From an uncultured Butyricicoccus sp. (lineage in GTDB: Bacteria; Bacillota; Clostridia; Oscillospirales; Butyricicoccaceae), in the NCBI GenBank assembly GCA_947575935.1, contig CANPPM010000006.1, positions 1 to 21,287 on the forward strand: 21,287 nucleotides of DNA, written 5' to 3'. The stretch's first letter is position 1. Each line of letters starts with the position of its first letter. A program made the translations under genes and the position numbers. The notes beneath the pieces were generated by a model. That model was not told where the DNA came from, did not search any database, and was given only the letters and a program-made list of their open reading frames with translations. Of this stretch, positions 1-7,143 are shown in pieces.

Positions 1-1
1 A

Positions 2-82
2 TCCGGCTTGGGCCGGAGCTTTATGGATGTGATTGCCTATATGAAAGCTTGGGGGGATCGGAATTTGCCGGATGAGGAATAA
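2..82 (+). CDS. C-terminal end of an unidentified protein (5' truncated by window)
   Basis: An open frame runs in from the left edge and stops at TAA (80-82), giving 26 residues that end in DRNLPDEE. The stretch is mixed and acidic at its end, like a normal soluble C-terminus. The other forward frame I translated in full stops at about base 75 and looks less natural. Too little is visible to assign a family. The next gene on this strand (pgi) has its own promoter 370 bases downstream, so the two are probably separate transcription units. Confidence 0.5.
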   Translation, partial: SGLGRSFMDVIAYMKAWGDRNLPDEE

Positions 83-260
83 CCTGCGTCGCTTGATTTT
101 GAACGCCTATAAAGGCAAGCGGAGACGATCGGTATGATTCTCTAACCATGCATAAGGGGGATACCCATGCCTTGCTGCGGTCGGCGCAGACAAGGATGGC
201 CAGCGGCGCGCCGTAGAGGTTGGGCCGGCCTTTGCATTGAGTTGCAGCGGCGGATTCCGC

Positions 261-297
261 CCCCCAGGATGCTGTCTCAACAGCTCCGCCGTGGGGG
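261..297 (+). other. Long interrupted hairpin
   Basis: CCCCCA (261-266) pairs with TGGGGG (292-297), GGA (267-269) with TCC (285-287), and GCTGT (271-275) with ACAGC (280-284) around a CTCA tetraloop. That is 14 base pairs with one single-base bulge (270) and one four-base bulge (288-291). No T-run follows, so it is not a standard terminator. Function unknown. Confidence 0.45.
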
Positions 298-341
298 AGG
301 ACAATCGCTGTTTCCTGCCGCGGCGTAATGGGTTCCTGAGA

Positions 342-371
342 CGGCTGCCCTGCAGGCGGCGTTTTGATTTA
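342..371 (+). terminator. Weak intrinsic terminator candidate
   Basis: GCTGCC (344-349) pairs with GGCGGC (355-360), including one T-G pair, around a five-base loop. It is followed by GTTTTGATTT. The stem is short and the T-run is interrupted. It would end transcription arriving from the gene at the left edge before the pgi promoter. Confidence 0.35.
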
Positions 372-453
372 GAAAAGAATCGTGTTCCAAGCTGTTTTTC
401 CGGCTTCCTGTGTCATGTATGCCAGAGTTTTTGTAGGAACTGCCAGAATACGC

Positions 454-481
454 TTGCTTTTTTGCGGTGATATGGTATAAT
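454..481 (+). promoter_or_regulatory. pgi promoter (extended -10)
   Basis: The -35 element is TTGCTT (454-459), followed after 16 bases by a perfect TATAAT (476-481) preceded by TGG, the extended -10 signature. Transcription should begin near 488, leaving a leader of about 57 bases before the pgi ATG at 545. This rules out the upstream ATG at 467, which lies inside the promoter. Confidence 0.82.
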
Positions 482-544
482 ATAATCAATATGAGAATAG
501 CACACGGTAGGTTCTCAATTTTAAGCAAATGGAGTGGAATTACT

Positions 545-1882
545 ATGGGTATGGAATTGAAAATGACCGGACTGCAGCAGTTTGTCCGCGATGGTGAAGT
601 TGAAAAAATGGGACCGATGATCCAAACGGCGGAGGATATGCTGCAGAGCAAGAGCGGTCCCGGCAATGATTTTCTTGGTTGGGTCAATCTGCCGGTCGAC
701 TATGACAAGGAGGAGTTTGCCCGTATCAAGGCGGCGGCCAAAAAGATCCAGCAGACCGCAGAGGTGCTGGTTGTCATCGGCATTGGCGGATCGTATCTGG
801 GTGCACGTGCCGCAGTGGAGTTTGTCCGCGGGCAGATGTACAACAGCATCCGGCCGGAGGGGATTCCGGAGGTTTATTTTGTGGGCAACAATATTTCCTC
901 TTCGTACGTTAACGATGTGATTCAGATTATCGGCGACCGCGATTTTTCGGTGAATGTGATCTCTAAATCGGGTACGACCACCGAGCCTGCAATCGCTTTC
1001 CGCATCTTTAAAAAGCTGGTTGAAAAGAAGTACGGCAAGGAGAATGCCAAGGATCATATCTTTGCAACCACAGATAAGGCGCGCGGCGCGCTTAAGAGCC
1101 TGGCGGATGCCGAGGGCTATGAGACCTTTGTCGTGCCGGACGATGTCGGCGGGCGCTTCTCTGTGCTGTCCGCAGTCGGTTTGTTGCCGATGGCTGCCGC
1201 CGGCATGGATCTGGATCGAGTGATGAAGGGGGCGCAGGATGCGCGGACAGCCTTTACCGGCGGCGATATGGCGTCGAACCTTTGCTATCAGTATGCCGCC
1301 CTGCGGAACATCCTGTACCGGAAGGGCAAGGGCGTCGAGATTTTGGTAAATTATGAGCCTGCGCTGTTGATGTTCGGAGAGTGGTATAAGCAGCTCTTCA
1401 ACGAATCAGAGGGCAAGGATCTAAAGGGGATTTTTGCGACTGCCGCGAACTTCTCGACCGACCTGCATTCCATCGGCCAGTATATCCAGGACGGTACGCG
1501 CAATGTATTTGAAACGGTTGTGTGGGTCAGGAACCCGCGTTCGGAAAGCTATCTGGAGGAAGCTGAGGAGGACATCGACGGGCTGAATTATTTGGCTGGC
1601 AAGAGCATGCAGTTTGTGAATTCCAAGGCCTACGCAGGGACGCTGCTCGCCCATTGCGATGGCGGCACGCCCAATATTCTGCTTGAAATCGACGATGCCG
1701 ACGACTATCATTTTGGGTATCTGGTGTACTTCTTTGAAAAGGCATGCGGGCTGTCCGGTTACCTGCTGGGGGTTAACCCGTTTGACCAACCCGGCGTAGA
1801 AGCCTATAAGAAAAATATGTTTGCACTGCTTGGCAAGCCTGGCTTTGAGGAGCGCCGCAAGGAGCTGGAAGCTCGGATCTAA
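545..1882 (+). CDS. pgi: Glucose-6-phosphate isomerase
   Basis: Cytoplasmic glycolytic enzyme interconverting glucose 6-phosphate and fructose 6-phosphate. The 445-residue product matches the short Bacillus/clostridial type of about 450 residues. Visible landmarks are the sugar-phosphate loop GIGGSYLGARA (79-89), SKSGTTTEPA (140-149), PGI signature 1 around DDVGGRFSVLSAVG (199-212), the catalytic Glu region NESEGKD (286-292), the ring-opening His in LHSIGQY (307-313), and signature 2 GYLLGVNPFDQPGVEAYK (405-422) with the catalytic Lys at its end. I start at ATG 545 because GGAGTGG (531-537) sits at correct spacing; the longer frame from 467 begins inside the promoter. The gene stands alone between its own promoter and the terminator at 1892. 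Confidence 0.97.
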   Translation: MGMELKMTGLQQFVRDGEVEKMGPMIQTAEDMLQSKSGPGNDFLGWVNLPVDYDKEEFARIKAAAKKIQQTAEVLVVIGIGGSYLGARAAVEFVRGQMYNSIRPEGIPEVYFVGNNISSSYVNDVIQIIGDRDFSVNVISKSGTTTEPAIAFRIFKKLVEKKYGKENAKDHIFATTDKARGALKSLADAEGYETFVVPDDVGGRFSVLSAVGLLPMAAAGMDLDRVMKGAQDARTAFTGGDMASNLCYQYAALRNILYRKGKGVEILVNYEPALLMFGEWYKQLFNESEGKDLKGIFATAANFSTDLHSIGQYIQDGTRNVFETVVWVRNPRSESYLEEAEEDIDGLNYLAGKSMQFVNSKAYAGTLLAHCDGGTPNILLEIDDADDYHFGYLVYFFEKACGLSGYLLGVNPFDQPGVEAYKKNMFALLGKPGFEERRKELEARI

Positions 1883-1891
1883 ATGATTTAT

Positions 1892-1921
1892 GCAAAAAGG
1901 GCGGATTTCCGCCCTTTTTGC
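1892..1921 (+). terminator. pgi intrinsic terminator, probably bidirectional
   Basis: A perfect 13-bp stem, GCAAAAAGGGCGG (1892-1904) with CCGCCCTTTTTGC (1909-1921), and a four-base loop, starting nine bases after the pgi stop. The A-run and T-run lie inside the stem, so it could act on either strand. Confidence 0.88.
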
Positions 1922-1976
1922 AGTATTTGCTGCAGCGCAGAGGACGTTGCATATAAGCGACGAGGAGGTGTGTGAC

Positions 1977-2522
1977 ATGGGGATTTTTCTGCATACTGTT
2001 ATTTTTCTGGACTGCAGTGAACCGGCGGCGCGCGCTGCGGTTGCCGAGGCGGCAAAGGACGCAGAGTGGAATTTGAACGCGGATGAATGCCGGTATCTGC
2101 CCTATGCGAAGGGCGTCAGCGCTCTGCTCAGCGACATGTGCTGCGGCTATGAGCCGCTTGCGAAGCTGTTTTCTGAGTTGGTCCAAAAGCCGGTGATGTT
2201 GCTCTACATCTATGATGACGATTATTGGGGATATCATTTTTATGACAGCGGGCGGGAGCTGGACAGCTACTGCGCCTGGCCGGACGCATGGGAAGAGATT
2301 GATGAGGCAGAATGGCGCCGGCTCAAGGGGCGTGCGGAGGTGCTTGCCTCTTATTTTGGGACTGGTGCAGCTGATTTGGCGGGTTATCTGACCGTTTGGA
2401 ATGAGGCGACGGCGGACGGCAGTGCCGGTCCCGCATATCCGGGGGATGAATTCCTGCCGGGGGATTGCTGGCAGATGACAGATTTTATGAGGAAATTGGG
2501 CTTTCCCTATGAATGGGCATGA
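1977..2522 (+). CDS. Hypothetical acidic protein (181 aa)
   Basis: I do not recognise this protein. It is soluble and acidic, with no signal peptide or clear membrane segment. Notable stretches are an aromatic and acidic centre (MLLYIYDDDYWGYHFYDSG) and several Trp and Cys residues. The start is fixed by AGGAGGTG (1963-1970) six bases before ATG 1977; the frame is open further upstream but runs into the pgi terminator. The next gene begins 12 bases after its stop, so the two are probably co-transcribed. Any promoter must lie in the 55 bases after the pgi terminator, where only a weak -10-like CATATAAG is visible, so readthrough from pgi is possible. Confidence 0.75.
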   Translation: MGIFLHTVIFLDCSEPAARAAVAEAAKDAEWNLNADECRYLPYAKGVSALLSDMCCGYEPLAKLFSELVQKPVMLLYIYDDDYWGYHFYDSGRELDSYCAWPDAWEEIDEAEWRRLKGRAEVLASYFGTGAADLAGYLTVWNEATADGSAGPAYPGDEFLPGDCWQMTDFMRKLGFPYEWA

Positions 2523-2534
2523 AAGAAATGGTAT

Positions 2535-3119
2535 ATGAGATTTTTCAACTGGCGCAAAAATAAAAAAGTTCCTTGCACGCCGTCGGAGACTGCGCCGCCG
2601 GCCCTGACGGCTTCGTCAGCTGTCTGTGATGCGATGGAAGAGATTTCTAAGTTGATAACCGGTGATGATCTGGTGGCGGTGGAGGCGTCCCGATGTGCGT
2701 TGGATATCGCGGGCTATTACAGTGCGCACGAGGAATGGTACGAAGAGCGCGGCTTGGGGCCGGACGATCCACAGCTATGCTGGTTCGGGCTGGTAGAGAT
2801 CCTGGAGAGGCGCCATTATGCCTGCGAGCGTGACTGGAAGGAGGAAAAGGAGGATTTTCTCTTTTTTTTCGGCAGGCTCAAGGGGATTCAGCGGTTTGCG
2901 CTTCCAATTGATCCGGATTGGTTTTCAGCAGAGGGGGATATTGCGGAGTGGTGTGCGGTTCTGAGAGACAAATGGGCTGAAAAAAGATGTTTCGCCGCAG
3001 CTTTTGCGATTGACAGCGACAGCTATGTACTGTTTCCTTGTCATGCAGATGATTTTGCGCGGCTGGAAGAGCTGGCGCCGTTGGTTGGCGGCGCGTTCCA
3101 TAGGATGCCGTGTCAATAA
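2535..3119 (+). CDS. Hypothetical protein, possibly DUF6630-like (194 aa)
   Basis: A soluble protein with a basic, proline-rich N-terminus (1-25) followed by an acidic, mainly helical body. Features are ITGDDLVAVEASRCAL (41-56), the charged segment CERDWKEEKEDF, and a C-terminal strand-rich part with AFAIDSDSYVLFPC. From memory this resembles the DUF6630 family, proteins of unknown function common in Firmicutes, but that assignment is tentative. It lies 12 bases after the previous gene with only a poor Shine-Dalgarno (GAAAGAAA), which suggests translational coupling. No catalytic motif is evident. Confidence 0.7.
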   Translation: MRFFNWRKNKKVPCTPSETAPPALTASSAVCDAMEEISKLITGDDLVAVEASRCALDIAGYYSAHEEWYEERGLGPDDPQLCWFGLVEILERRHYACERDWKEEKEDFLFFFGRLKGIQRFALPIDPDWFSAEGDIAEWCAVLRDKWAEKRCFAAAFAIDSDSYVLFPCHADDFARLEELAPLVGGAFHRMPCQ

Positions 3120-3173
3120 ATCCGGCGGTATAAACCTGCTGCCGGCTGGTCAGACTATCCCTGGTGATGTGTT

Positions 3174-3557
3174 TTGAGACAAGGGCTTCGACAGATCCCC
3201 GGGCTGTTTTTATGCGGCTCCCTTGGTTACGCCGCAATCGAACTGTTGTGGCGGCAGAGGACGCATTGGACGATGGCGCTGACCGGTGGGACGGTTTTTA
3301 TCGGCTTGGCCAGGACGGCCGAGAGGCTGCGGGGGCTTTCGCTTGCGCGGCGCTGTGCTGCCGGATCTGTGCTGATTACGACGGCTGAGCTGGTTGTGGG
3401 TATGACGGTGAACCTGCATTATCACATGCGGGTTTGGGATTATTCGCGCGAAAGGCTGAATTTTAAGGGGCAAATTTGTGCGAAGTATGCGGCGTTGTGG
3501 TATCTTCTTTCCGCGCCTGCAATGGCGGTGGCTGGGCGGCTGGCGCAGGGGGAATGA
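3174..3557 (+). CDS. CmpB-like (putative ABC-transporter type IV, PF06541) membrane protein
   Basis: A 127-residue integral membrane protein with about four hydrophobic segments: near 8-25, 34-46, 63-80 and 105-122. The conserved pattern is G.LGYAAIELLWRQRTHWTM (15-34), then TAELVVGMTVNL, VWDYS and KGQICAKYAALWYLL, which matches the family annotated as putative ABC-transporter type IV. Its transport role is not established. The start is TTG at 3174, since the frame is blocked just upstream by a TGA at 3165 and no ATG lies near; GGTGAT at 3163-3168 is a weak ribosome site. The gene follows the DUF6630-like gene by 54 bases and ends before the terminator at 3647, so it closes this small gene group. 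Confidence 0.8.
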   Translation: MRQGLRQIPGLFLCGSLGYAAIELLWRQRTHWTMALTGGTVFIGLARTAERLRGLSLARRCAAGSVLITTAELVVGMTVNLHYHMRVWDYSRERLNFKGQICAKYAALWYLLSAPAMAVAGRLAQGE

Positions 3558-3580
3558 GGGCGTATGGGATTCCAAACAAA

Positions 3581-3616
3581 GGCGGCGAAATCCGATGGAT
3601 ACCGGGTTTCGCCGCC
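3581..3616 (-). terminator. Strong hairpin, possible - strand terminator
   Basis: A 13-bp stem with one wobble pair: 3581-3593 with 3604-3616, ten-base loop. Read on the - strand it is followed by TTTGTTT; on the + strand no T-run follows. It would stop transcripts from the VOC gene, whose stop lies 138 bases before it in that direction. Confidence 0.5.
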
Positions 3617-3646
3617 GCGTTGTATCTAATGATATGCGGTGTAAGA

Positions 3647-3682
3647 GGCGGGCGGGGGAAAGAACCGCCTGCCTTTTGTTTG
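3647..3682 (+). terminator. Intrinsic terminator after the CmpB-like gene
   Basis: GGCGGGCGG (3647-3655) pairs with CCGCCTGCC (3665-3673) with one G-T pair and a nine-base loop, followed by TTTTGTTTG. It lies 90 bases after the CmpB-like stop and should end the + strand transcript that faces the convergent VOC gene. Confidence 0.75.
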
Positions 3683-3753
3683 AACCTGCCGGAAAATCTT
3701 TTGTGCCCATGTATGGGCCGTCGGATTGGAAATTCGGACTGTTTGCCAGCGGT

Positions 3754-4137
3754 TTATACCGTGATTTCGATTTGATTTCCTTCGATACCAACGACACAAC
3801 TTTCGTAATATCCGTCTCCGGTGGTGCGCGGGCCGCTGATGACATCGTATCCGTCGGCTTTGAGGCGTGCAGTCAGCAGATCGACCTGTTCCGCGCTGCC
3901 TGTGCTGAAGGCCAGGTGGATCAGGCCGGTTCTGTTCAGGGGCTTTTCCACGTCCTGCATCTCCGGCTTGTGCATCAGTTCCAGGCGTGCGCCGTCCTCA
4001 AAGGATAGGAAATAGGAACGGAAGCCTGTTTTGGCGTTGTAATACAGGTCATTGGATACGGCGTGAAAGTAGCGTACAAAGAACGCTTTTGCCGCTTCCA
4101 GATCGTTGACATACATTGCAATGTGTTCAATTTTCAT
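3754..4137 (-). CDS. VOC family (glyoxalase/bleomycin-resistance fold) protein
   Basis: A 127-residue single VOC domain made of two beta-alpha-beta-beta-beta modules, the usual length for a small glyoxalase I-like protein. The four metal-ligand positions appear intact: His5 (MKIEHIAMYV), Glu53 (RLELM), His74 (GLIHLAF) and Glu124 (QIEITV). It may therefore bind a divalent metal as lactoylglutathione lyase or an epimerase would, but the substrate cannot be read from sequence. The start is ATG 4137, with AAAGGAG nine bases upstream on the coding strand. The frame is open for another 97 codons upstream but that extension is arginine rich and unlike the family. Convergent with the CmpB-like gene and divergent from the DUF554 gene. 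Confidence 0.88.
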   Translation of the reverse strand: MKIEHIAMYVNDLEAAKAFFVRYFHAVSNDLYYNAKTGFRSYFLSFEDGARLELMHKPEMQDVEKPLNRTGLIHLAFSTGSAEQVDLLTARLKADGYDVISGPRTTGDGYYESCVVGIEGNQIEITV

Positions 4138-4402
4138 GGTTCGAAACTCCTTTGATAGAGAATGGCCCGTGGGGTAGAGCCTATGCGCGGCACATACCAG
4201 CAGGCCGTATAATATGCAGCGGAGACGGGGCTTTCCCTCCCTGCGCCGCTTTGCCCACCGTGGGGAAAACAGATCCTGATCTGTAGGGTAACAATAAAAT
4301 CTATGAAAGACGACCAAAATCCGGCGGATGGATGCGGCAAAACCGTCAGTCCGGTGGAGGCGGCAGCGCCCGGATAAATCCCTGCGGTGCAGGGACAGGG
4401 GC
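4138..4402. other. Divergent intergenic region with a 16-bp palindrome
   Basis: Gene-free spacer between the VOC gene (- strand) and the DUF554 gene (+ strand). It contains the palindrome ACAGATC-CT-GATCTGT (4269-4284), which could be an operator for a dimeric regulator or a short hairpin. A TATAAT at 4208-4213 has no -35 partner on the + strand. I could not find a convincing promoter for the VOC gene. Confidence 0.4.
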
Positions 4403-4431
4403 TTGACGGCCTTGTAAATGTGTGTCAAAAT
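4403..4431 (+). promoter_or_regulatory. Possible promoter of the DUF554 gene
   Basis: TTGACG (4403-4408) and CAAAAT (4426-4431) are 17 bases apart. The -35 is good but the -10 matches consensus at only four of six positions. It lies about 50 bases before the DUF554 start. Confidence 0.35.
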
Positions 4432-4479
4432 AAAGACGGAAAGCTGCTGTGCAGCGCCGTAAGTAAAGGAGGAATTGTC

Positions 4480-5175
4480 ATGCCGGTTGGCGTAATTACA
4501 AATTGTTTGTCGGTCCTGTTTGGGGGCCTGCTTGGAACAGGGCTGAAACGGCTGCTGTCTGACGAGCTGAAGGAGAGCTTGCCGCTGATGTTTGGGGTAT
4601 GTTCAATGGCAATTGGCATCAACTCCATCATCAAGGCGCAGGAAATGACGGTGGTGGTACTGGCGCTGCTGACCGGTTTCACGATCGGCCAGCTGCTGCA
4701 TCTGGAACAGTGGAGCCACCGCTTTTTCGGTTGGCTGGTCCGGGTGTTGCATCTGGGCGGCAGCGAACTGGATATGGAATTTTACATTACTGCGGTTGCG
4801 TTATTTTGCTGCAGCGGTTTTGGGTGGTACAGCACGCTGACCGAGGGGATTGTGGGGGATCCGGGCCTGCTGTTTTCCAAATCTGTGCTTGACTTTTTCA
4901 CAGCTGCTGTCTTTGCTACCACGTTGGGCAAAGCGCTGTGTGCGATCCCGCTGCCGCAGGCAGTCATCTTATTGGGCGTCTTCGGTGCAGGGAAACTGCT
5001 TGCGCCCTTGCTGACTCCGGCGATGTTTGCCGATCTGTCCGCCTGTGGCGGCGTGCTGACCATGGCGGCTGGCCTCCGGGTTTCCAAGATCAAGATGATT
5101 CCGTTGGTCGATATGATGCCTTCGCTGATCCTGGTTATGCCGATGAGCGCGCTGTGGACGATGCTGATGGGCTGA
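4480..5175 (+). CDS. DUF554 family integral membrane protein
   Basis: A 231-residue polytopic membrane protein with roughly six to seven hydrophobic segments, matching the DUF554 family (PF04474; YdfK/YqgA type) in length and in its opening VGVITNCLSVLFGGLLGTGL. Family features visible are LPLMFGVCSMAIGINSIIK, the SGFGWYSTLTEGIVGD loop, and the end MIPLVDMMPSLILVMPMSAL. The molecular function of the family is not known to me. The start is fixed by AAAGGAGG (4465-4472) seven bases before ATG 4480; 31 in-frame upstream codons are discarded. It appears monocistronic, with hairpins and a terminator 47-140 bases downstream. Confidence 0.9.
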   Translation: MPVGVITNCLSVLFGGLLGTGLKRLLSDELKESLPLMFGVCSMAIGINSIIKAQEMTVVVLALLTGFTIGQLLHLEQWSHRFFGWLVRVLHLGGSELDMEFYITAVALFCCSGFGWYSTLTEGIVGDPGLLFSKSVLDFFTAAVFATTLGKALCAIPLPQAVILLGVFGAGKLLAPLLTPAMFADLSACGGVLTMAAGLRVSKIKMIPLVDMMPSLILVMPMSALWTMLMG

Positions 5176-5222
5176 GCGCCGCGGCGTGCGTGTAACGGCG
5201 TATGGTGAAGCAAGATAGATTT

Positions 5223-5286
5223 GCCGTGCGGATTTTGTCCGCAACGGCGTCCGGTTGATCGAAAACCACAGGCGTTCGATCAACCG
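5223..5286 (+). other. Two tandem hairpins preceding the DUF554 terminator
   Basis: Hairpin 1: GCCGTGCGGA (5223-5232) with TCCGC-A-ACGGC (5238-5248, one bulged A), loop TTTTG. Hairpin 2: a perfect 12-bp stem CGGTTGATCGAA (5252-5263) with TTCGATCAACCG (5275-5286), 11-base loop. Both sit directly before the terminator hairpin at 5288. They could be a structured 3' end or a small RNA with its own terminator. Confidence 0.6.
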
Positions 5287-5287
5287 A

Positions 5288-5316
5288 AACCGGCAGGAGA
5301 AGCTGCCGGTTTTTTT
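5288..5316 (+). terminator. Intrinsic terminator after the DUF554 gene
   Basis: AACCGGCAG (5288-5296) pairs with CTGCCGGTT (5303-5311), six-base loop, followed by an unbroken run of seven T (5310-5316). It is classical in form and separates the DUF554 unit from the ABC operon promoter. Confidence 0.9.
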
Positions 5317-5420
5317 ATGTCCCTAACCACTTTATAGCAGGCCGGCCTGAATGGGACGATACGATCCGGTTTGCCTCTCTGGGATCCGTATCCGCTCTGC
5401 AGAAAGCAAGACGATAACAG

Positions 5421-5461
5421 GATTGTGAAGCCTCCAAAAATATGACGTGATTTTTGTGAAG
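5421..5461 (+). promoter_or_regulatory. Predicted AraC-type operator of the ABC operon
   Basis: TTGTGAAG occurs twice as a direct repeat, at 5423-5430 and 5454-5461, 31 bp apart, about three helical turns, as AraC-family activators often use. The first copy belongs to a 17-bp motif GATTGTGAAGCCTCCAA that recurs with one change at 9103-9119, between the AraC gene and the binding-protein gene. I infer that it is the regulator's binding site. Confidence 0.6.
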
Positions 5462-5500
5462 TATTTTAAGCTCTCGCTAAGCAAACAAAACCAGAAAGCA

Positions 5501-5529
5501 GAGGAAAATTTGCAAAAAAATGATACAAT
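5501..5529 (+). promoter_or_regulatory. Promoter of the ABC ATPase-permease operon
   Basis: An extended -10, TGA-TACAAT (TACAAT at 5524-5529). The position 17 bases upstream reads GAGGAA (5501-5506), a poor -35, as expected for an activator-dependent promoter. The promoter of the binding-protein gene has GAGGGA at the same distance before its -10. Transcription should begin near 5536, about 95 bases before the ATG. Confidence 0.6.
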
Positions 5530-5630
5530 TACGATAAGTAAACACGGGAAACTCGAAAAAAGAAACGCGGCATGTTTTGCAGAGCCTTTCCTGTGAGTAA
5601 GAAGAAAATGAAGAAAGCGGAGGCGAGGCA

Positions 5631-7121
5631 ATGAGTGAATATGTATTGGAAATGGATAACATTGTTAAAGAATTTCCAGGTGTCCGCGCACTGAAGGGGG
5701 TACAGCTTCATGTACGCCCGGGGACCGTACATGCATTGATGGGGGAAAACGGCGCGGGGAAATCCACCTTGATGAAATGCCTGATCGGGATCTATCACCG
5801 CACTGCCGGCAGTATCAAGCTAAAGGGACAAGAGGTCGATTTTCAGTCGCCGAACGAGGCGCTGCATCACGGTATTTCCATGATCCATCAGGAGCTGAGC
5901 CCTGTGCCGGAGCGTACGGTTTCGCAGAATGTTTGGCTGGGACGGGAACCCTATAAAAATTGTCATCTTGACCATCGGAAGATGCGGCAGGATACGGTTA
6001 GCCTGTTCCAGGAGATGGATTTGCATATTGATCCGGATGAGAAAATGGGTAACCTGACGGTCGCGCAGATGCAGATGGTTGAAATCTGCAAGGCGGTTTC
6101 GTATCATCCGGATGTCATGGTGCTCGATGAGCCGACTTCTTCGCTGACAGAAGGGGAAGTTACACATCTGTTTGACATTATCCGGAAGCTGAAATCGCAG
6201 GGCTGTGCGCTGATCTATATCTCGCATAAGATGGACGAGATTTTCCAGATTTGCGATGAAATGACCACGCTGCGCGACGGGGAATATGTCGGTCATGACT
6301 TTGCGGCAGAGACCAATGTAGATGCGCTGATCACGCGGATGGTTGGGCGTGAAGTTTCCAATATGTTTCCGAAGACCGAATGCGAGATTGGAGAAACGGT
6401 TTTCCGGATTGAGGGGCTGACCTCTGGCAAACAGGTGAAAAATGTATCCTTTGAAGTGAGAAAAGGAGAAATTCTGGGGCTTGCCGGATTGGTAGGAGCA
6501 GGCCGCACAGAAACGGTCGAAACGGTCTTTGGGATACGGCGCCGCGACGCCGGGAAAATTTTCAAGGACGGCCAGGAGATTGAGATTAAAACGCCGGAGG
6601 ACGCAATTCGGAACCGGTTGGCGCTGCTGACAGAGGATCGCCGCGGCAACGGCATTGTCGGTATTCGAAGCATTACGGAAAATACAGTGCTTGCGCATTT
6701 GAAAGCGTACGGTTTCCCGCTGAACCATAAAAAAATGCGGGAGGATACCGAGCATTATGTCGCCGCCATGAATACCAAAACGCCGAGTATTGAGCAGCCG
6801 ATTATGTATCTGTCGGGCGGTAATCAGCAAAAGGTGTTGATTGGACGTTGGCTGCTGACCGACCCGGATGTCCTGATCGTTGATGAGCCAACCCGCGGGA
6901 TTGACGTCGGTGCGAAAAGCGAAATTCATTCTCTGATCACGCGGCTTGCAGGGGAAGGGAAGGCCATTATTATGATTTCCTCCGAGCTGCCCGAGGTGAT
7001 GGGGATGAGTGACCGCATCATCGCGATGTATGAGGGCGCGGTTTCCGGTGAAGTCGTGCGCGGCGCGCCGGAATGGAATTCAGAATATATTATGGCGCTT
7101 TGCCACGGTCAAAATGGTTGA
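5631..7121 (+). CDS. Sugar ABC transporter ATP-binding protein, RbsA/MglA type (two ATPase domains)
   Basis: The 496-residue cytoplasmic ATPase that powers uptake of a monosaccharide or cyclitol. Domain 1 has Walker A GENGAGKS (38-45), signature LTVAQ (142-146), Walker B VMVLDEPT (162-169) and switch His199. Domain 2 has the degenerate Walker A GLVGAGRTE (286-294) usual for this family, an intact LSGGNQQ (394-400) and LIVDEPTRGIDVG near 415-427. The length is normal for an RbsA/MglA/XylG-type protein. The start is supported by GGAGG (5619-5623) seven bases before ATG. The permease gene follows after 22 bases. The matching binding protein is encoded 2.2 kb away at 9302, behind the convergent AraC gene. 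The transported compound is not determined by this subunit. Confidence 0.95.
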   Translation: MSEYVLEMDNIVKEFPGVRALKGVQLHVRPGTVHALMGENGAGKSTLMKCLIGIYHRTAGSIKLKGQEVDFQSPNEALHHGISMIHQELSPVPERTVSQNVWLGREPYKNCHLDHRKMRQDTVSLFQEMDLHIDPDEKMGNLTVAQMQMVEICKAVSYHPDVMVLDEPTSSLTEGEVTHLFDIIRKLKSQGCALIYISHKMDEIFQICDEMTTLRDGEYVGHDFAAETNVDALITRMVGREVSNMFPKTECEIGETVFRIEGLTSGKQVKNVSFEVRKGEILGLAGLVGAGRTETVETVFGIRRRDAGKIFKDGQEIEIKTPEDAIRNRLALLTEDRRGNGIVGIRSITENTVLAHLKAYGFPLNHKKMREDTEHYVAAMNTKTPSIEQPIMYLSGGNQQKVLIGRWLLTDPDVLIVDEPTRGIDVGAKSEIHSLITRLAGEGKAIIMISSELPEVMGMSDRIIAMYEGAVSGEVVRGAPEWNSEYIMALCHGQNG

Positions 7122-7143
7122 GTTGCAGAAAGAAGGTACATAA

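Larger units (their letters stand above)
83..453. other. Gene-free stretch upstream of pgi with foldable segments
   Basis: About 370 bases with no convincing gene. A 55-codon frame starting near 166 (ATG after AGGGGGAT) is arginine and proline rich and overlaps the foldable segment, so I do not call it. The stretch contains a small hairpin GGCGG-att-CCGCC (249-261), the longer hairpin listed at 261-297 (the two share base 261, so they cannot both be complete), and a weak terminator-like hairpin near 342-371. It may be the 3' untranslated region of the upstream gene or a small RNA; I cannot tell which. Confidence 0.4.

Noticed and set aside
142..146. Degenerate ABC signature LTVAQ in the first ATPase domain (protein residues 142-146, gene at 5631) as an anomaly
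   Set aside because: RbsA/MglA-type proteins commonly have a non-canonical signature in the first domain, so this is normal for the family.
166..332. A 55-codon frame upstream of pgi
   Set aside because: Low-complexity Arg/Pro/Gly composition, overlaps a strong hairpin, and no family resemblance.
467..544. A longer pgi start at 467
   Set aside because: The ATG sits inside the promoter, upstream of the predicted transcription start, and the extra 26 residues are not part of the family.
4138..4428. N-terminal extension of the VOC protein by 97 residues
   Set aside because: Arg-rich, not family-like; a good ribosome site precedes the internal ATG at 4137.
5820..6929. A 369-codon - strand frame opposite the ABC ATPase gene
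   Set aside because: Antisense shadow with no recognisable domain; the + strand protein has every ATPase motif.
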